Positions 8,563-15,901 of a stretch of DNA of 29,420 nt are shown here, in pieces. A program made the position numbers and the translations under genes. Within the stretch, counting starts at the first letter, position 1; every line of letters starts with the position of its first letter. A model generated the notes under the pieces. That model searched no databases. It saw nothing but the letters and a program-made list of their open reading frames with translations, and was not told the DNA's origin. The stretch is from JALNYB01 sp023230065 (GTDB lineage: Archaea; Thermoplasmatota; Thermoplasmata; Methanomassiliicoccales; Methanomethylophilaceae): contig JAVESW010000005.1 in NCBI GenBank assembly GCA_034006405.1, positions 1 through 29,420 on the forward strand. Direction: 5' to 3'.

Positions 8563-9462
8563 TCATATTAGGTCCGTCATTCTTTTTACAGGCTTGTAGG
8601 CCTTATTGATGATGTCCGCGTCAAGAATTATCTCTCCCTCGCCCGTTTCTAATGTATTGAGAATGGACTCGGGCTCGATCATCTTCATAGTCATACAGAC
8701 GGCCTGCAGAGGGAAGTAGAATTTTTTCCCGGGACATTCCTTCTCAAGCCTATACTTCATTCCTACTTCCGTGAGAATGATAAACTCATCTGCGTTCAGT
8801 TGTTTTGCTAATTTGAGGATCTTCTCTGTAGAACCGATATGATCAGAAATATTCAGAACATCCATTCTACACTCGGGATGCGCCATAACTATAGCCTCAG
8901 GGTGTTTAGCCTTCAAATCCTGTACTTGTTTAACAGTGATACACTGGTGTACAGGACAGAATCCATCCCACAATTTAATGTCTTTATCCGATCTTGAAGC
9001 GACATACGCTCCTAAGTTCTTATCCGGAACAAATAATACATTCTTTTCATACAGCGAATTGACCACATTCTCTGCATTGGATGAGGTGCAGCAGACATCC
9101 ATCTCGGTCTTCGCTTCCGCTGTACTGTTGACATATCCTACAACAGCATAACCGGGATTTGCAATCTTTGCAGCCCTTATTTGCTCTGCACTGCACATAG
9201 ATGCCATAGCACAGTGCGCTTCTGGTTCAGGCAATAGAACGATTTTATTCGGACTAAGTATCTTGGCAGTCTCTCCCATGAAGGATACACCACAAAAAAC
9301 TATGACGTCCGCTTCTGTATTAGCTGCTATGATTGAAAGTCCCAAGGAATCTCCAACAAAATCCGCCAGATCCTGAACTTCCGATGAAGTATAGTTATGA
9401 GCTAATATGACCGCATTCTTTTCCTTCTTTAATTGAAGGATGCGCTCCGTTACCGATGCCAT
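8563..9462 (-). CDS. nadA: Quinolinate synthase A
   Basis: Condenses iminoaspartate with dihydroxyacetone phosphate to quinolinate in de novo NAD synthesis, using a [4Fe-4S] cluster. Motifs agree with archaeal NadA: AVILAHNYTSSEVQDLADFVGDS at the N-terminus, then the three cluster cysteines in PEAHCAMASM, DGFCPVHQ and QAVCMTMK, and MAHPEC. The frame opens at 9483, but I place the start at the internal ATG (9462). The sequence from there (MASVTERILQLKKEKNA) aligns with the usual archaeal N-terminus, and the only TATA-like box lies about 25 nt above it and only 3 nt above the longer start. The protein is then 299 aa, the normal size. No nadB or nadC lies in the window; mptD is divergent. Confidence 0.93.
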   Translation of the reverse strand: MASVTERILQLKKEKNAVILAHNYTSSEVQDLADFVGDSLGLSIIAANTEADVIVFCGVSFMGETAKILSPNKIVLLPEPEAHCAMASMCSAEQIRAAKIANPGYAVVGYVNSTAEAKTEMDVCCTSSNAENVVNSLYEKNVLFVPDKNLGAYVASRSDKDIKLWDGFCPVHQCITVKQVQDLKAKHPEAIVMAHPECRMDVLNISDHIGSTEKILKLAKQLNADEFIILTEVGMKYRLEKECPGKKFYFPLQAVCMTMKMIEPESILNTLETGEGEIILDADIINKAYKPVKRMTDLI

Positions 9463-9485
9463 ATATCGGGGTATTTCACACATCC

Positions 9486-9491
9486 TTTAAA
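9486..9491. promoter_or_regulatory. Possible shared bidirectional TATA element of nadA and mptD
   Basis: The palindromic TTTAAA lies 24-29 nt above the preferred nadA start (9462, minus) and 26-31 nt above the mptD start (9517, plus). Neither start has a convincing Shine-Dalgarno motif. One box could therefore serve two leaderless divergent transcripts; the archaeal TATA box is orientation-tolerant, with the BRE setting direction. Confidence 0.4.
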
Positions 9492-9516
9492 TCTTACGCC
9501 TGAATTACCCAAATCG

Positions 9517-9903
9517 ATGATTGAGAAAAGAGAAGAACTCGCTGCAAAAAAGTTCAATTGTTCGATAAGAGAACGTGCTTTATTCGAAGCAGGCATCAAA
9601 ATGGGTACCATATATCATCAATTTGTAGGAGTTCCCGTTGATCAAGACAGCGTAGAAGTCCTTGAAAAATCTATTGAAAAAGGCGTTCTTACCCAACCAT
9701 ATGTGGATAAAATAACTGTTCACATCGATAGAAGTGTGTTCAATCCTAAAAAGGACGAATATTCATACTGCTCCCTTTCTGGCGAGATGCTAGATGTATC
9801 TTTGGTCATAAAAATAGAAAATGTAGAAGTAACTGCAGAAATGCGTTACGATCCACTGCTCAAATACCCTCTTATGTATATATCAAAAGTTCAAGAACGT
9901 TAA
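9517..9903 (+). CDS. mptD: Archaeal dihydroneopterin aldolase (MptD family)
   Basis: The MptD family cleaves dihydroneopterin to 6-hydroxymethyl-dihydropterin and glycolaldehyde on the route to methanopterin/folate cofactors. The 128-residue protein begins MIEKREELAAKKF and carries the family core NCSIRERALFEAGIKMGTIY followed by HQFVGVPV, and the C-terminal Y-x-Y/leucine-rich strand. The frame is open further upstream (to 9433), but those residues would overlap nadA and its promoter and have no counterpart in the family, so the ATG at 9517 is chosen. A THEP1-type NTPase follows after 52 nt. In a lineage without a complete methanopterin branch the product would feed folate-type cofactors used by GlyA (inference). 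Confidence 0.85.
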   Translation: MIEKREELAAKKFNCSIRERALFEAGIKMGTIYHQFVGVPVDQDSVEVLEKSIEKGVLTQPYVDKITVHIDRSVFNPKKDEYSYCSLSGEMLDVSLVIKIENVEVTAEMRYDPLLKYPLMYISKVQER

Positions 9904-9955
9904 AGGGTTTTTATATTCAGAATCCTATACTGGATAAGCTTAAGATTGATTTACC

Positions 9956-10501
9956 ATGATCAGCGACATCAAAATCGGCATCACAGGCCTACCGGGTTCA
10001 GGTAAGACGTACGCACTACTTCGTGTGATTGAGATGCTAAAAGAAAACGATCTTTCCATTGGCGGTATGATTGATGAACCACTAACGGACGGAAGGCACA
10101 AGACAGGATTCACTGTAAAGAATATTCTCACTGGAGAATCCCAGATCTTTGCAAGTTCAGAGATCGAAAGTAAGATCATGATTGGCAAGATAGGTGTGGA
10201 TCTTGATAAATTCGAAGAGATCAGCATAACAGCTATCAAAGATGCCTGTGAAAAATGTGACATCATCATAATTGATGAAGTAGGTAAAATGGAAGTTGAA
10301 AGCCAAGCATTCATTGATATTGTCAAAGAAGCTCTTGATATCAACAAACCCATGATCCTTACTCTACATAAAAAATCAAGAAACCCCCTTTTACAAGATA
10401 TCAGAAGAAGAGATGATGTAAGAATTCTTGAAGTCACTCCGACAAACAGAAATCTTTTACCCTACAAGATCTTACGTCTGATGAACGGTGAAAACGTTTG
10501 A
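9956..10501 (+). CDS. THEP1-type nucleoside-triphosphatase
   Basis: A 181-residue P-loop NTPase of the archaeal NTPase_1/THEP1 family, which hydrolyses ATP, GTP and other NTPs in vitro; the biological role is unsettled. Walker A is GLPGSGKT (residues about 10-17), GGMIDEPL follows at the switch-like position, Walker B is DIIIIDEVGKME, and the C-terminal THKKSRNPLLQDIRRR-like region ends the fold. The start ATG follows an A/T-rich spacer. The stop TGA overlaps the ATG of trm1 (TGATG), so trm1 is translationally coupled to it; a link to tRNA modification is possible from context only. Confidence 0.85.
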   Translation: MISDIKIGITGLPGSGKTYALLRVIEMLKENDLSIGGMIDEPLTDGRHKTGFTVKNILTGESQIFASSEIESKIMIGKIGVDLDKFEEISITAIKDACEKCDIIIIDEVGKMEVESQAFIDIVKEALDINKPMILTLHKKSRNPLLQDIRRRDDVRILEVTPTNRNLLPYKILRLMNGENV

Positions 10502-11619
10502 TGCCTGCAGGAACTGTGATCCGCGAGGGTCCTACACAACTTTTAGTCCCGGAAGATCACTCAACACACGGCCCCGGAACAAAAACTGCTGCCGTATTCT
10601 TTAATGAACAGATGGCATTCAACAGAGATGTAAGCATAATGTTCCTTCGCGCTCTAGAACGCGACAAGATAACTGTTGCGGATGCTATGACTGCCACGGG
10701 TTCCAGAGCAATACGTATCGCTCATGAGGTCCCTAACACGATCGTCACATCCAATGATATGAACTCTGATGCGATACCTTTTATAAATGCAAATATCAGA
10801 TTAAACGATCTCGATAACTGCACCGCCTCGAACGAGAACATGCATATTCTCTTTTCAAATGGCGCTTATGATTATGTTGATCTCGATCCGTTCGGTTCAC
10901 CTGTACCATTTATCCAATCTGCCATCAGAGGATGCAGAAGAAAGGGCATCCTTGCAATAACCGCGACAGATACCGCACCTTTGGCTGGAGCACACGCTGG
11001 AAAATGCAGAAGAAGATATCAATCGGAACCTATCAGGGGTTATATGTGCCACGAAGGTGGATTACGTATCCTCATGTGCACCATTGCAAAAGAACTGGCA
11101 AAATTCGATCGCGGAATGAAACCTTTGCTTTCATTCTATGCGGATCACTATTTCAGAACATATATCCAAGTAGAAGAAGGAGCAGATGCAACAGATAGAT
11201 CGCTTGATCAATTAGGATATATGCACTATGATCCTGCGACGCTCGAAAGATCCACTTCAAAATTATCGGATAATGAACACCGTCTAGGTCCTTTCTGGTT
11301 GGGTCCACTTCATAACAAGGAACAACTTTCAAAAATGACACCTGAAAACACAGCAGAGGAAAAAAGATGTGCAAAAATGCTTGATATCTGGCAGAACGAA
11401 CTGAACGATCAGGTATTCCTTTACGACCTGAGTGAACTGTCATCTTTCATCAAATTATCCCCCCCGAGGCTGGAAAATCTAATAGAAGCACTGAATCAAT
11501 CAGGACATGCTACAAAAACACATATAAGCCCCAGTTCATTCAAAACAGACCTTTCTACCAAAGAAATAATCGATATCTACAAAGAGATCAGCCCAGAAAC
11601 TCTGCGTAAATCACAATAA
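10501..11619 (+). CDS. trm1: tRNA (guanine26-N2)-dimethyltransferase
   Basis: SAM-dependent enzyme that makes m2,2G26 in tRNA. The 372-residue product has the family's N-terminal substrate-binding FFNEQMAFNRDVS, the Rossmann SAM site with MTATGSRAIRIAHEV, the catalytic motif DLDPFGSPVPFI, and the Trm1 region AGAHAGKCRRRYQSEPIRG. The usual C-terminal cysteine-rich zinc module seen in some family members is not obvious here. The frame is also open one codon upstream (TTG at 10498), but ATG at 10501 is better: GGTGA at 10487-10491 is a well-placed Shine-Dalgarno motif. The ATG overlaps the previous gene's stop, so the gene is co-translated with the NTPase. Confidence 0.94.
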   Translation: MPAGTVIREGPTQLLVPEDHSTHGPGTKTAAVFFNEQMAFNRDVSIMFLRALERDKITVADAMTATGSRAIRIAHEVPNTIVTSNDMNSDAIPFINANIRLNDLDNCTASNENMHILFSNGAYDYVDLDPFGSPVPFIQSAIRGCRRKGILAITATDTAPLAGAHAGKCRRRYQSEPIRGYMCHEGGLRILMCTIAKELAKFDRGMKPLLSFYADHYFRTYIQVEEGADATDRSLDQLGYMHYDPATLERSTSKLSDNEHRLGPFWLGPLHNKEQLSKMTPENTAEEKRCAKMLDIWQNELNDQVFLYDLSELSSFIKLSPPRLENLIEALNQSGHATKTHISPSSFKTDLSTKEIIDIYKEISPETLRKSQ

Positions 11620-11651
11620 GGTTTATAGTTGAATAAGGAATGGGAGAGACT

Positions 11652-11656
11652 AGGTG
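11652..11656 (+). promoter_or_regulatory. Shine-Dalgarno motif that decides the purA start
   Basis: AGGTG lies 5 nt upstream of the TTG at 11662, matching the archaeal anti-SD complement. It favours this TTG over the TTG at 11629, which has a weaker AAGG upstream and would add 11 residues not seen in the family. Confidence 0.5.
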
Positions 11657-11661
11657 TAATT

Positions 11662-12966
11662 TTGCCAAGTCTTGCGATCATTGGTGCCCAATGGGGCGAT
11701 GAAGGTAAAGGAAAAATAACAGATTATCTTGATGAGAAAGCAGATCTTATCGTTCGTTTCCAAGGCGGTAACAACGCTGGACACACTATCGTGGTCGGAG
11801 ATAAAGTCTTCAAACTCCACGGACTTCCATCAGGTGTTGTAAGACCCGGAAAGGAAGCTGTTATCGGAAACGGTGTAGTTTTAAACATGGATGAACTTCA
11901 GGACGAGATAGATCAGGTCGTAAAGAATGGCGGATCCATCGAGGGCCTGAAAATATCCGACAGAGCACATCTCATAATGGGATATCACAAAAAACTAGAT
12001 GGAGCCGAGGAAAAATACCGCGGAAAAAACATCGTTGGAACAACAAAAAAAGGAATTGGCCCGACATACCAGGATAAGATCGCAAGGATTGGATTCAGGG
12101 CAGGAGACCTTTTGGAAGATGATGTTCTCAAAGAAAAACTCAAATTCATTCTTCCTTACAAAAAAGATACAATGGATATGATGGGTGCAGAAAAATGCAA
12201 CTGTACCGTCGATTCCCTTTATGAAAAAATGATCGGCTGGAGAGATCAAATCGGAAAATGCATCTGCGATACTTCTGTGCTAATTAACGATGCTCTTGAT
12301 AATAATAAAAATGTTCTTTTCGAAGGAGCACAGGGTGTAATGCTTGACATAGATCATGGAACATACCCCTACGTTACTTCATCCGCAACATGCAGTGGTG
12401 GCATCTGTACGGGAGCAGGAGTTGCCCCCAACAGACTCAACGGCATAGTAGGATGTCTCAAAGCGTACACAACACGTGTAGGAGAGGGCCCTTTCGTAAC
12501 AGAATTGAAAGGTGAAGAAGAAGCTATTCTTCAGAAAAAAGGCGGAGAGTTCGGAGTTACTACTGGTAGAGGAAGAAGATGCGGATGGCTTGATCTTGTT
12601 GTAGGAGAACATGCAAAAAGAATGTGCGGATTCACTTCTATTGCCCTGACAAAATTAGATGTTCTTAACGATTATGAGAATATTCCCGTCTGTACTGCGT
12701 ATGATATTAATGGAAAACAAGAAAAACACTTCCCTGCATCTATCGCAAAACTCGGAAAAGCAAAACCCGTTTATAGGATAATGAAAGGATGGAAAGGATG
12801 GAATGATACTGATGCCATTGTAAAAGAAGGATATGATGCACTTCCATCTGAAATGAAAGAATACATCCGTTTCATCGAAGAATATCTCAATGTTCCTGTA
12901 GACATCGTAAGCATCGGTGCCAAAAGAACAGATACTATCGACAGAAATATGAATTTATGGAATTGA
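11662..12966 (+). CDS. purA: Adenylosuccinate synthetase
   Basis: Joins IMP and aspartate with GTP to give adenylosuccinate, the first committed AMP step. The protein opens with the GTP-binding P-loop IIGAQWGDEGKGK, then NNAGHTIV with the catalytic His, KGIGPTYQDK, LFEGAQGVMLDIDHGTYPYV, GEGPFVTE, TTGRGRRCGWLD, and LTKLDVL with the guanine-recognising Asp. From TTG at 11662 it has 434 aa, a normal length. The frame is open to another TTG at 11629, so the N-terminus is not certain. It sits 42 nt after trm1 and probably ends the mptD-NTPase-trm1-purA unit. A strong hairpin overlaps the stop codon. Confidence 0.95.
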   Translation: MPSLAIIGAQWGDEGKGKITDYLDEKADLIVRFQGGNNAGHTIVVGDKVFKLHGLPSGVVRPGKEAVIGNGVVLNMDELQDEIDQVVKNGGSIEGLKISDRAHLIMGYHKKLDGAEEKYRGKNIVGTTKKGIGPTYQDKIARIGFRAGDLLEDDVLKEKLKFILPYKKDTMDMMGAEKCNCTVDSLYEKMIGWRDQIGKCICDTSVLINDALDNNKNVLFEGAQGVMLDIDHGTYPYVTSSATCSGGICTGAGVAPNRLNGIVGCLKAYTTRVGEGPFVTELKGEEEAILQKKGGEFGVTTGRGRRCGWLDLVVGEHAKRMCGFTSIALTKLDVLNDYENIPVCTAYDINGKQEKHFPASIAKLGKAKPVYRIMKGWKGWNDTDAIVKEGYDALPSEMKEYIRFIEEYLNVPVDIVSIGAKRTDTIDRNMNLWN

Positions 12967-12997
12967 AACAGATGTGTCTTGATGACACCTCTGTTTC
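12965..12997. terminator. Hairpin between convergent purA and the siroheme reductase gene
   Basis: GAAACAGATGTGTC (12965-12978) and GACACCTCTGTTTC (12984-12997) form a 14-bp stem with one mismatch and a 5-nt loop. The left arm overlaps the purA TGA, and a T-rich stretch follows at 13010-13024. Placement between two convergent genes suggests a transcription end or a 3' stabilising structure. Confidence 0.5.
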
Positions 12998-13028
12998 AAA
13001 CCTTTCAAATTTTAGGTTGTTTTTAAGA

Positions 13029-14558
13029 TCAGCTCAGAACATATTTTCCAACAATAATTGTAAAAGTGCCTCTGTCGTTAGTGAACCATGATTTGAAATC
13101 CTTTCCAGATTTTGTAACTGTCTTACCTATTTCCTCTAACATATCTACAATGTCTGATTCTGCAAATACACCTACGCTATCACCAAAACGCTCTCTATTC
13201 TGAAAATGAGAACCATCGATGAACATATTGAATGCAGGAACAACTATGCCATTCTTACGTCCCGATGCACCCTGGAATCCAATTACACCAATCTGATGCG
13301 AACCACATGAAGATATGCATCCAGAAATATGGATCCTCGGTAATACGCCATCCGCAAAATCATTCTTTCTTGACATCTTGACAAGAGATAACAGCAATCC
13401 GTGAGAATCCCTGAGGCCTATCTGACAGATCGTGTTTCCCACACATGACACAGATGATTCAAAAAGCGTCCTTGCACCATCGTTGGTCACTGCAAAAACC
13501 GCCTCGGCTTCTTTTGCATTACAATTAACAATATACATAGTCTCATCCGGAGAGACACGAATTTCTACATCATCCATATCCTTGATCACATTATAAATAT
13601 CCTCAAACTTTGACGCTTTGGGATCCCCTCCTATGGGATGGTATACAACATAATACAGACCGCTCTGTTTCTGTTCATATATACGTGGACCTTTTGTAAC
13701 GCCGTTGCCTTTCTTGATTACAGCCCTTTCCTCCACTTTGAGATCGAGTCCGCCTTCGGACAACGATTCGTAAATCATCTCAGTATACTTTTTTATATAA
13801 TCTTCAACGCCTAAGGTCTCCTGCATATAGCGTGTCCTTGCTTTAGACCTGTCCTCATAATTACCATACATTGTGAACATCTTCACCATGGCGCGAATAT
13901 GGTACAAAACCTGCGACGGAGATACGCCCTTGCAGACACAGAGACCCATGCACGGATCTTTTCCCAAACCGCCAGCGCTATATACATCAAACGTTCCATC
14001 CAAATTAGCTACGAACCCAAGATCTCTGAATGTCGCGTGCGTTATATTCTCAGGAGAATTCGAAAAACCTACTTTGAGTTTCCTCGGAAGTTTTATCGAA
14101 GTCCTGATAGACATAAGATAATCTTCCGCCGCCTGAGCATAGGGAAGAACATCATAATATTCATTTTTTTCAATACCAGACAACGGTGAAGCAGTGATAT
14201 TACGAGGATTGTCCCCTCCGCCTCCGAGTGTTATTATGCCGTGATCCATTGCTTTTTCAGCAATATCGCATGCAGCCTCTCCAGATATATTGTGTAACTG
14301 AACTGCCTGACAGGTGGTCAAATGTACCATATTGATCTTATATTTATTGATACAGTCAACAATAAACGATAATTTATCCTTGGTTATCAGTCCTCCGGCC
14401 AACCGGAGACGTATCATACTGCATTCTCCACCTTTCTGAGCATAACTTCCGTACCCTCCGGATATTCCTTTGTATTCCTTCACCGTAAGTTCTTTTTTAT
14501 AAAACCTATCAGTGGCCTCTCTGAAATCTAAGAATGCTTTCTTTACGTCATCACTCAT
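13029..14558 (-). CDS. Siroheme- and [4Fe-4S]-dependent sulfite/nitrite reductase
   Basis: A 509-residue member of the ferredoxin-type nitrite/sulfite reductase family, which reduces sulfite to sulfide or nitrite to ammonium with six electrons. Two ferrodoxin-like half domains are present (the first includes IRLRLAGGLITKDKL and LTTCQAVQLHNI; the second begins near residue 300). The cluster/siroheme cysteines are complete: C372-x5-C378 (SCVGNTICQIG) and C414-x3-C418 (SGCISSCGSHQIG). AGGLGKDPCMGL resembles the NirA-type glycine motif. No extra ferredoxin or flavin domain is fused, unlike Fsr. The start overlaps the ubiD stop by 4 bp (ATGA), so it is coupled to that gene. Sulfite is the more likely substrate in an anaerobe with a nearby cysteine gene cluster, but the sequence does not settle this. 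Confidence 0.85.
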   Translation of the reverse strand: MSDDVKKAFLDFREATDRFYKKELTVKEYKGISGGYGSYAQKGGECSMIRLRLAGGLITKDKLSFIVDCINKYKINMVHLTTCQAVQLHNISGEAACDIAEKAMDHGIITLGGGGDNPRNITASPLSGIEKNEYYDVLPYAQAAEDYLMSIRTSIKLPRKLKVGFSNSPENITHATFRDLGFVANLDGTFDVYSAGGLGKDPCMGLCVCKGVSPSQVLYHIRAMVKMFTMYGNYEDRSKARTRYMQETLGVEDYIKKYTEMIYESLSEGGLDLKVEERAVIKKGNGVTKGPRIYEQKQSGLYYVVYHPIGGDPKASKFEDIYNVIKDMDDVEIRVSPDETMYIVNCNAKEAEAVFAVTNDGARTLFESSVSCVGNTICQIGLRDSHGLLLSLVKMSRKNDFADGVLPRIHISGCISSCGSHQIGVIGFQGASGRKNGIVVPAFNMFIDGSHFQNRERFGDSVGVFAESDIVDMLEEIGKTVTKSGKDFKSWFTNDRGTFTIIVGKYVLS

Positions 14559-15814
14559 AACTTAGCCTTCTTATACAGAGACTTGTCCGCGTCAAGAGGT
14601 ATCGTAGCATCTAATCCTACTTTGTATGTTGTTCCATGAGTACTAGGATCCAAAGATGAACCTGCAGCACCCGGGATTACAATGATCTTGTCTCCCTGCA
14701 TTCTGGTGGCCACCGCCCACTCGATCTCACGATCATTGAATATATCTATATCATCATCAACAATGATGACTTGCTTCATCGAAGGATGCCCCGTAAATGC
14801 TGCCATGATTGCATTCACCCCATCACCTTCTTTATTCTTTGTAATCGAAACGACACCATTGAGCCAGCAACATCCACCTTCCGTTAAACGCACATTCTTT
14901 ACTCTGGGAACGGCCTGCCTGACTGTCTTGAATATCATAGGTTCCCTGGGGAGTCCCATAAGAAGGAAATGATCGTAACCTCCAGGAAGTAAAAGGTGAA
15001 AATACGGATCTTTATTAGACCATATCTTATCTATCTTGATGATAGGCTGATCCCTTACATAATCATAAGTTCCAGTAATGTCTACAAATGGACCTTCTTT
15101 TGTCGTATCAAGTGTTATGTGGCCTTCCATAACATAGTCACAATGTGAAGGCACAAATAATCCATTGTCACATTTTCCTACTTCCAGAGGTTTTCCATGA
15201 CTTTTTACATTCATAGATGAGGCCACACTAAGCTCGTCCGCACCGTAATCCATAGATAAAGCAGCTGCCAAAAGTACCTCTGCTGGAGCCCCTACACAAA
15301 TGGCTATCTTTAGCTCTTTATTCTGTTTCTTTGATTCGGTAAACATCGTGAATAAATGTCTGGGAACGAGACGAACGGCGATATGGTCTTTATCAATTAT
15401 CATCATCCTGTGGAACGAAACATTTCTCTTACCTTCGAATTCTGCAACGATTACACCAGCTGTGATGTAACGTCCTCCATCCTCGGGATAATACTTTGGA
15501 ATTGGAAGCTTCATCAGATCCAGTTCAACGATCCTCTCTTTGAACTCTGGGACTTCAACCTCTTTTGTATCTGCAGGCGAACCAAGCGCACCAATCAAAT
15601 GACCAACGATCTCATTGGGACCTATATTCATTGCATCTGCGATCTTCTTTCTTGTTGAGAAAACATTACCTGCGGCCTTTCCTCCGTTCAGATCGTTGAA
15701 AATGAACGTCTTTTCCTGATCTGCGATGAGGAAACTGGTCACCTCAGTCGAATCAGATTCAACTTTTTTATCGATGACCTGGATATTTCCTGTCAGGGAG
15801 CTCTTGAGCGACAT
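14555..15814 (-). CDS. ubiD: UbiD-family prenyl-FMN-dependent decarboxylase (candidate anhydromevalonate phosphate decarboxylase)
   Basis: UbiD enzymes use prenylated FMN and a metal to (de)carboxylate unsaturated acids. In 419 residues the family features are Asn131 and Arg136 in RNVSFHRM, VPSHCDYVMEGHI with a metal-ligand-type glutamate, the acidic pair Glu240/Asp245 in KEGPFVDITGTYD, and GLPREPMIF. The acidic/Arg set fits the catalytic triad region, with Asp at the last acid. Archaeal members of this length include the anhydromevalonate 5-phosphate decarboxylase of the archaeal mevalonate pathway, which makes isopentenyl phosphate; that role is plausible but unproven here, since aconitase X subunits and UbiX are not in the window. 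It is the first gene of a two-gene unit with the siroheme reductase. Confidence 0.85.
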   Translation of the reverse strand: MSLKSSLTGNIQVIDKKVESDSTEVTSFLIADQEKTFIFNDLNGGKAAGNVFSTRKKIADAMNIGPNEIVGHLIGALGSPADTKEVEVPEFKERIVELDLMKLPIPKYYPEDGGRYITAGVIVAEFEGKRNVSFHRMMIIDKDHIAVRLVPRHLFTMFTESKKQNKELKIAICVGAPAEVLLAAALSMDYGADELSVASSMNVKSHGKPLEVGKCDNGLFVPSHCDYVMEGHITLDTTKEGPFVDITGTYDYVRDQPIIKIDKIWSNKDPYFHLLLPGGYDHFLLMGLPREPMIFKTVRQAVPRVKNVRLTEGGCCWLNGVVSITKNKEGDGVNAIMAAFTGHPSMKQVIIVDDDIDIFNDREIEWAVATRMQGDKIIVIPGAAGSSLDPSTHGTTYKVGLDATIPLDADKSLYKKAKL

Positions 15815-15835
15815 AATACCATTAAGGCCGTAACA

Positions 15836-15846
15836 GTTTATATTAA
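15836..15846 (-). promoter_or_regulatory. TATA-like element of the ubiD-siroheme reductase operon
   Basis: On the minus strand TTAATATAAAC lies 22-32 nt above the ubiD ATG (15814), the spacing expected for a leaderless transcript. There is no Shine-Dalgarno motif before the ATG. Confidence 0.45.
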
Positions 15847-15869
15847 TTCCAATAACTCAAACTTTCGTG

Positions 15870-15879
15870 CATAATAAAT
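15870..15879 (+). promoter_or_regulatory. TATA-like element of gltX
   Basis: CATAATAAAT lies 23-32 nt above the gltX ATG, in the 87-bp divergent gap shared with ubiD. Spacing again fits leaderless transcription. Confidence 0.4.
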
Positions 15880-15901
15880 AGACGAATCAGAATGTACAAT
15901 C

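Noticed and set aside
9433..9516. 28-residue N-terminal extension of mptD
   Set aside because: Overlaps nadA and the shared promoter region; the family core starts from the ATG at 9517.
9940..10437. 165-codon minus-strand frame opposite the THEP1-type NTPase
   Set aside because: Shadow; the plus strand has clear Walker A and B motifs and an operon with trm1.
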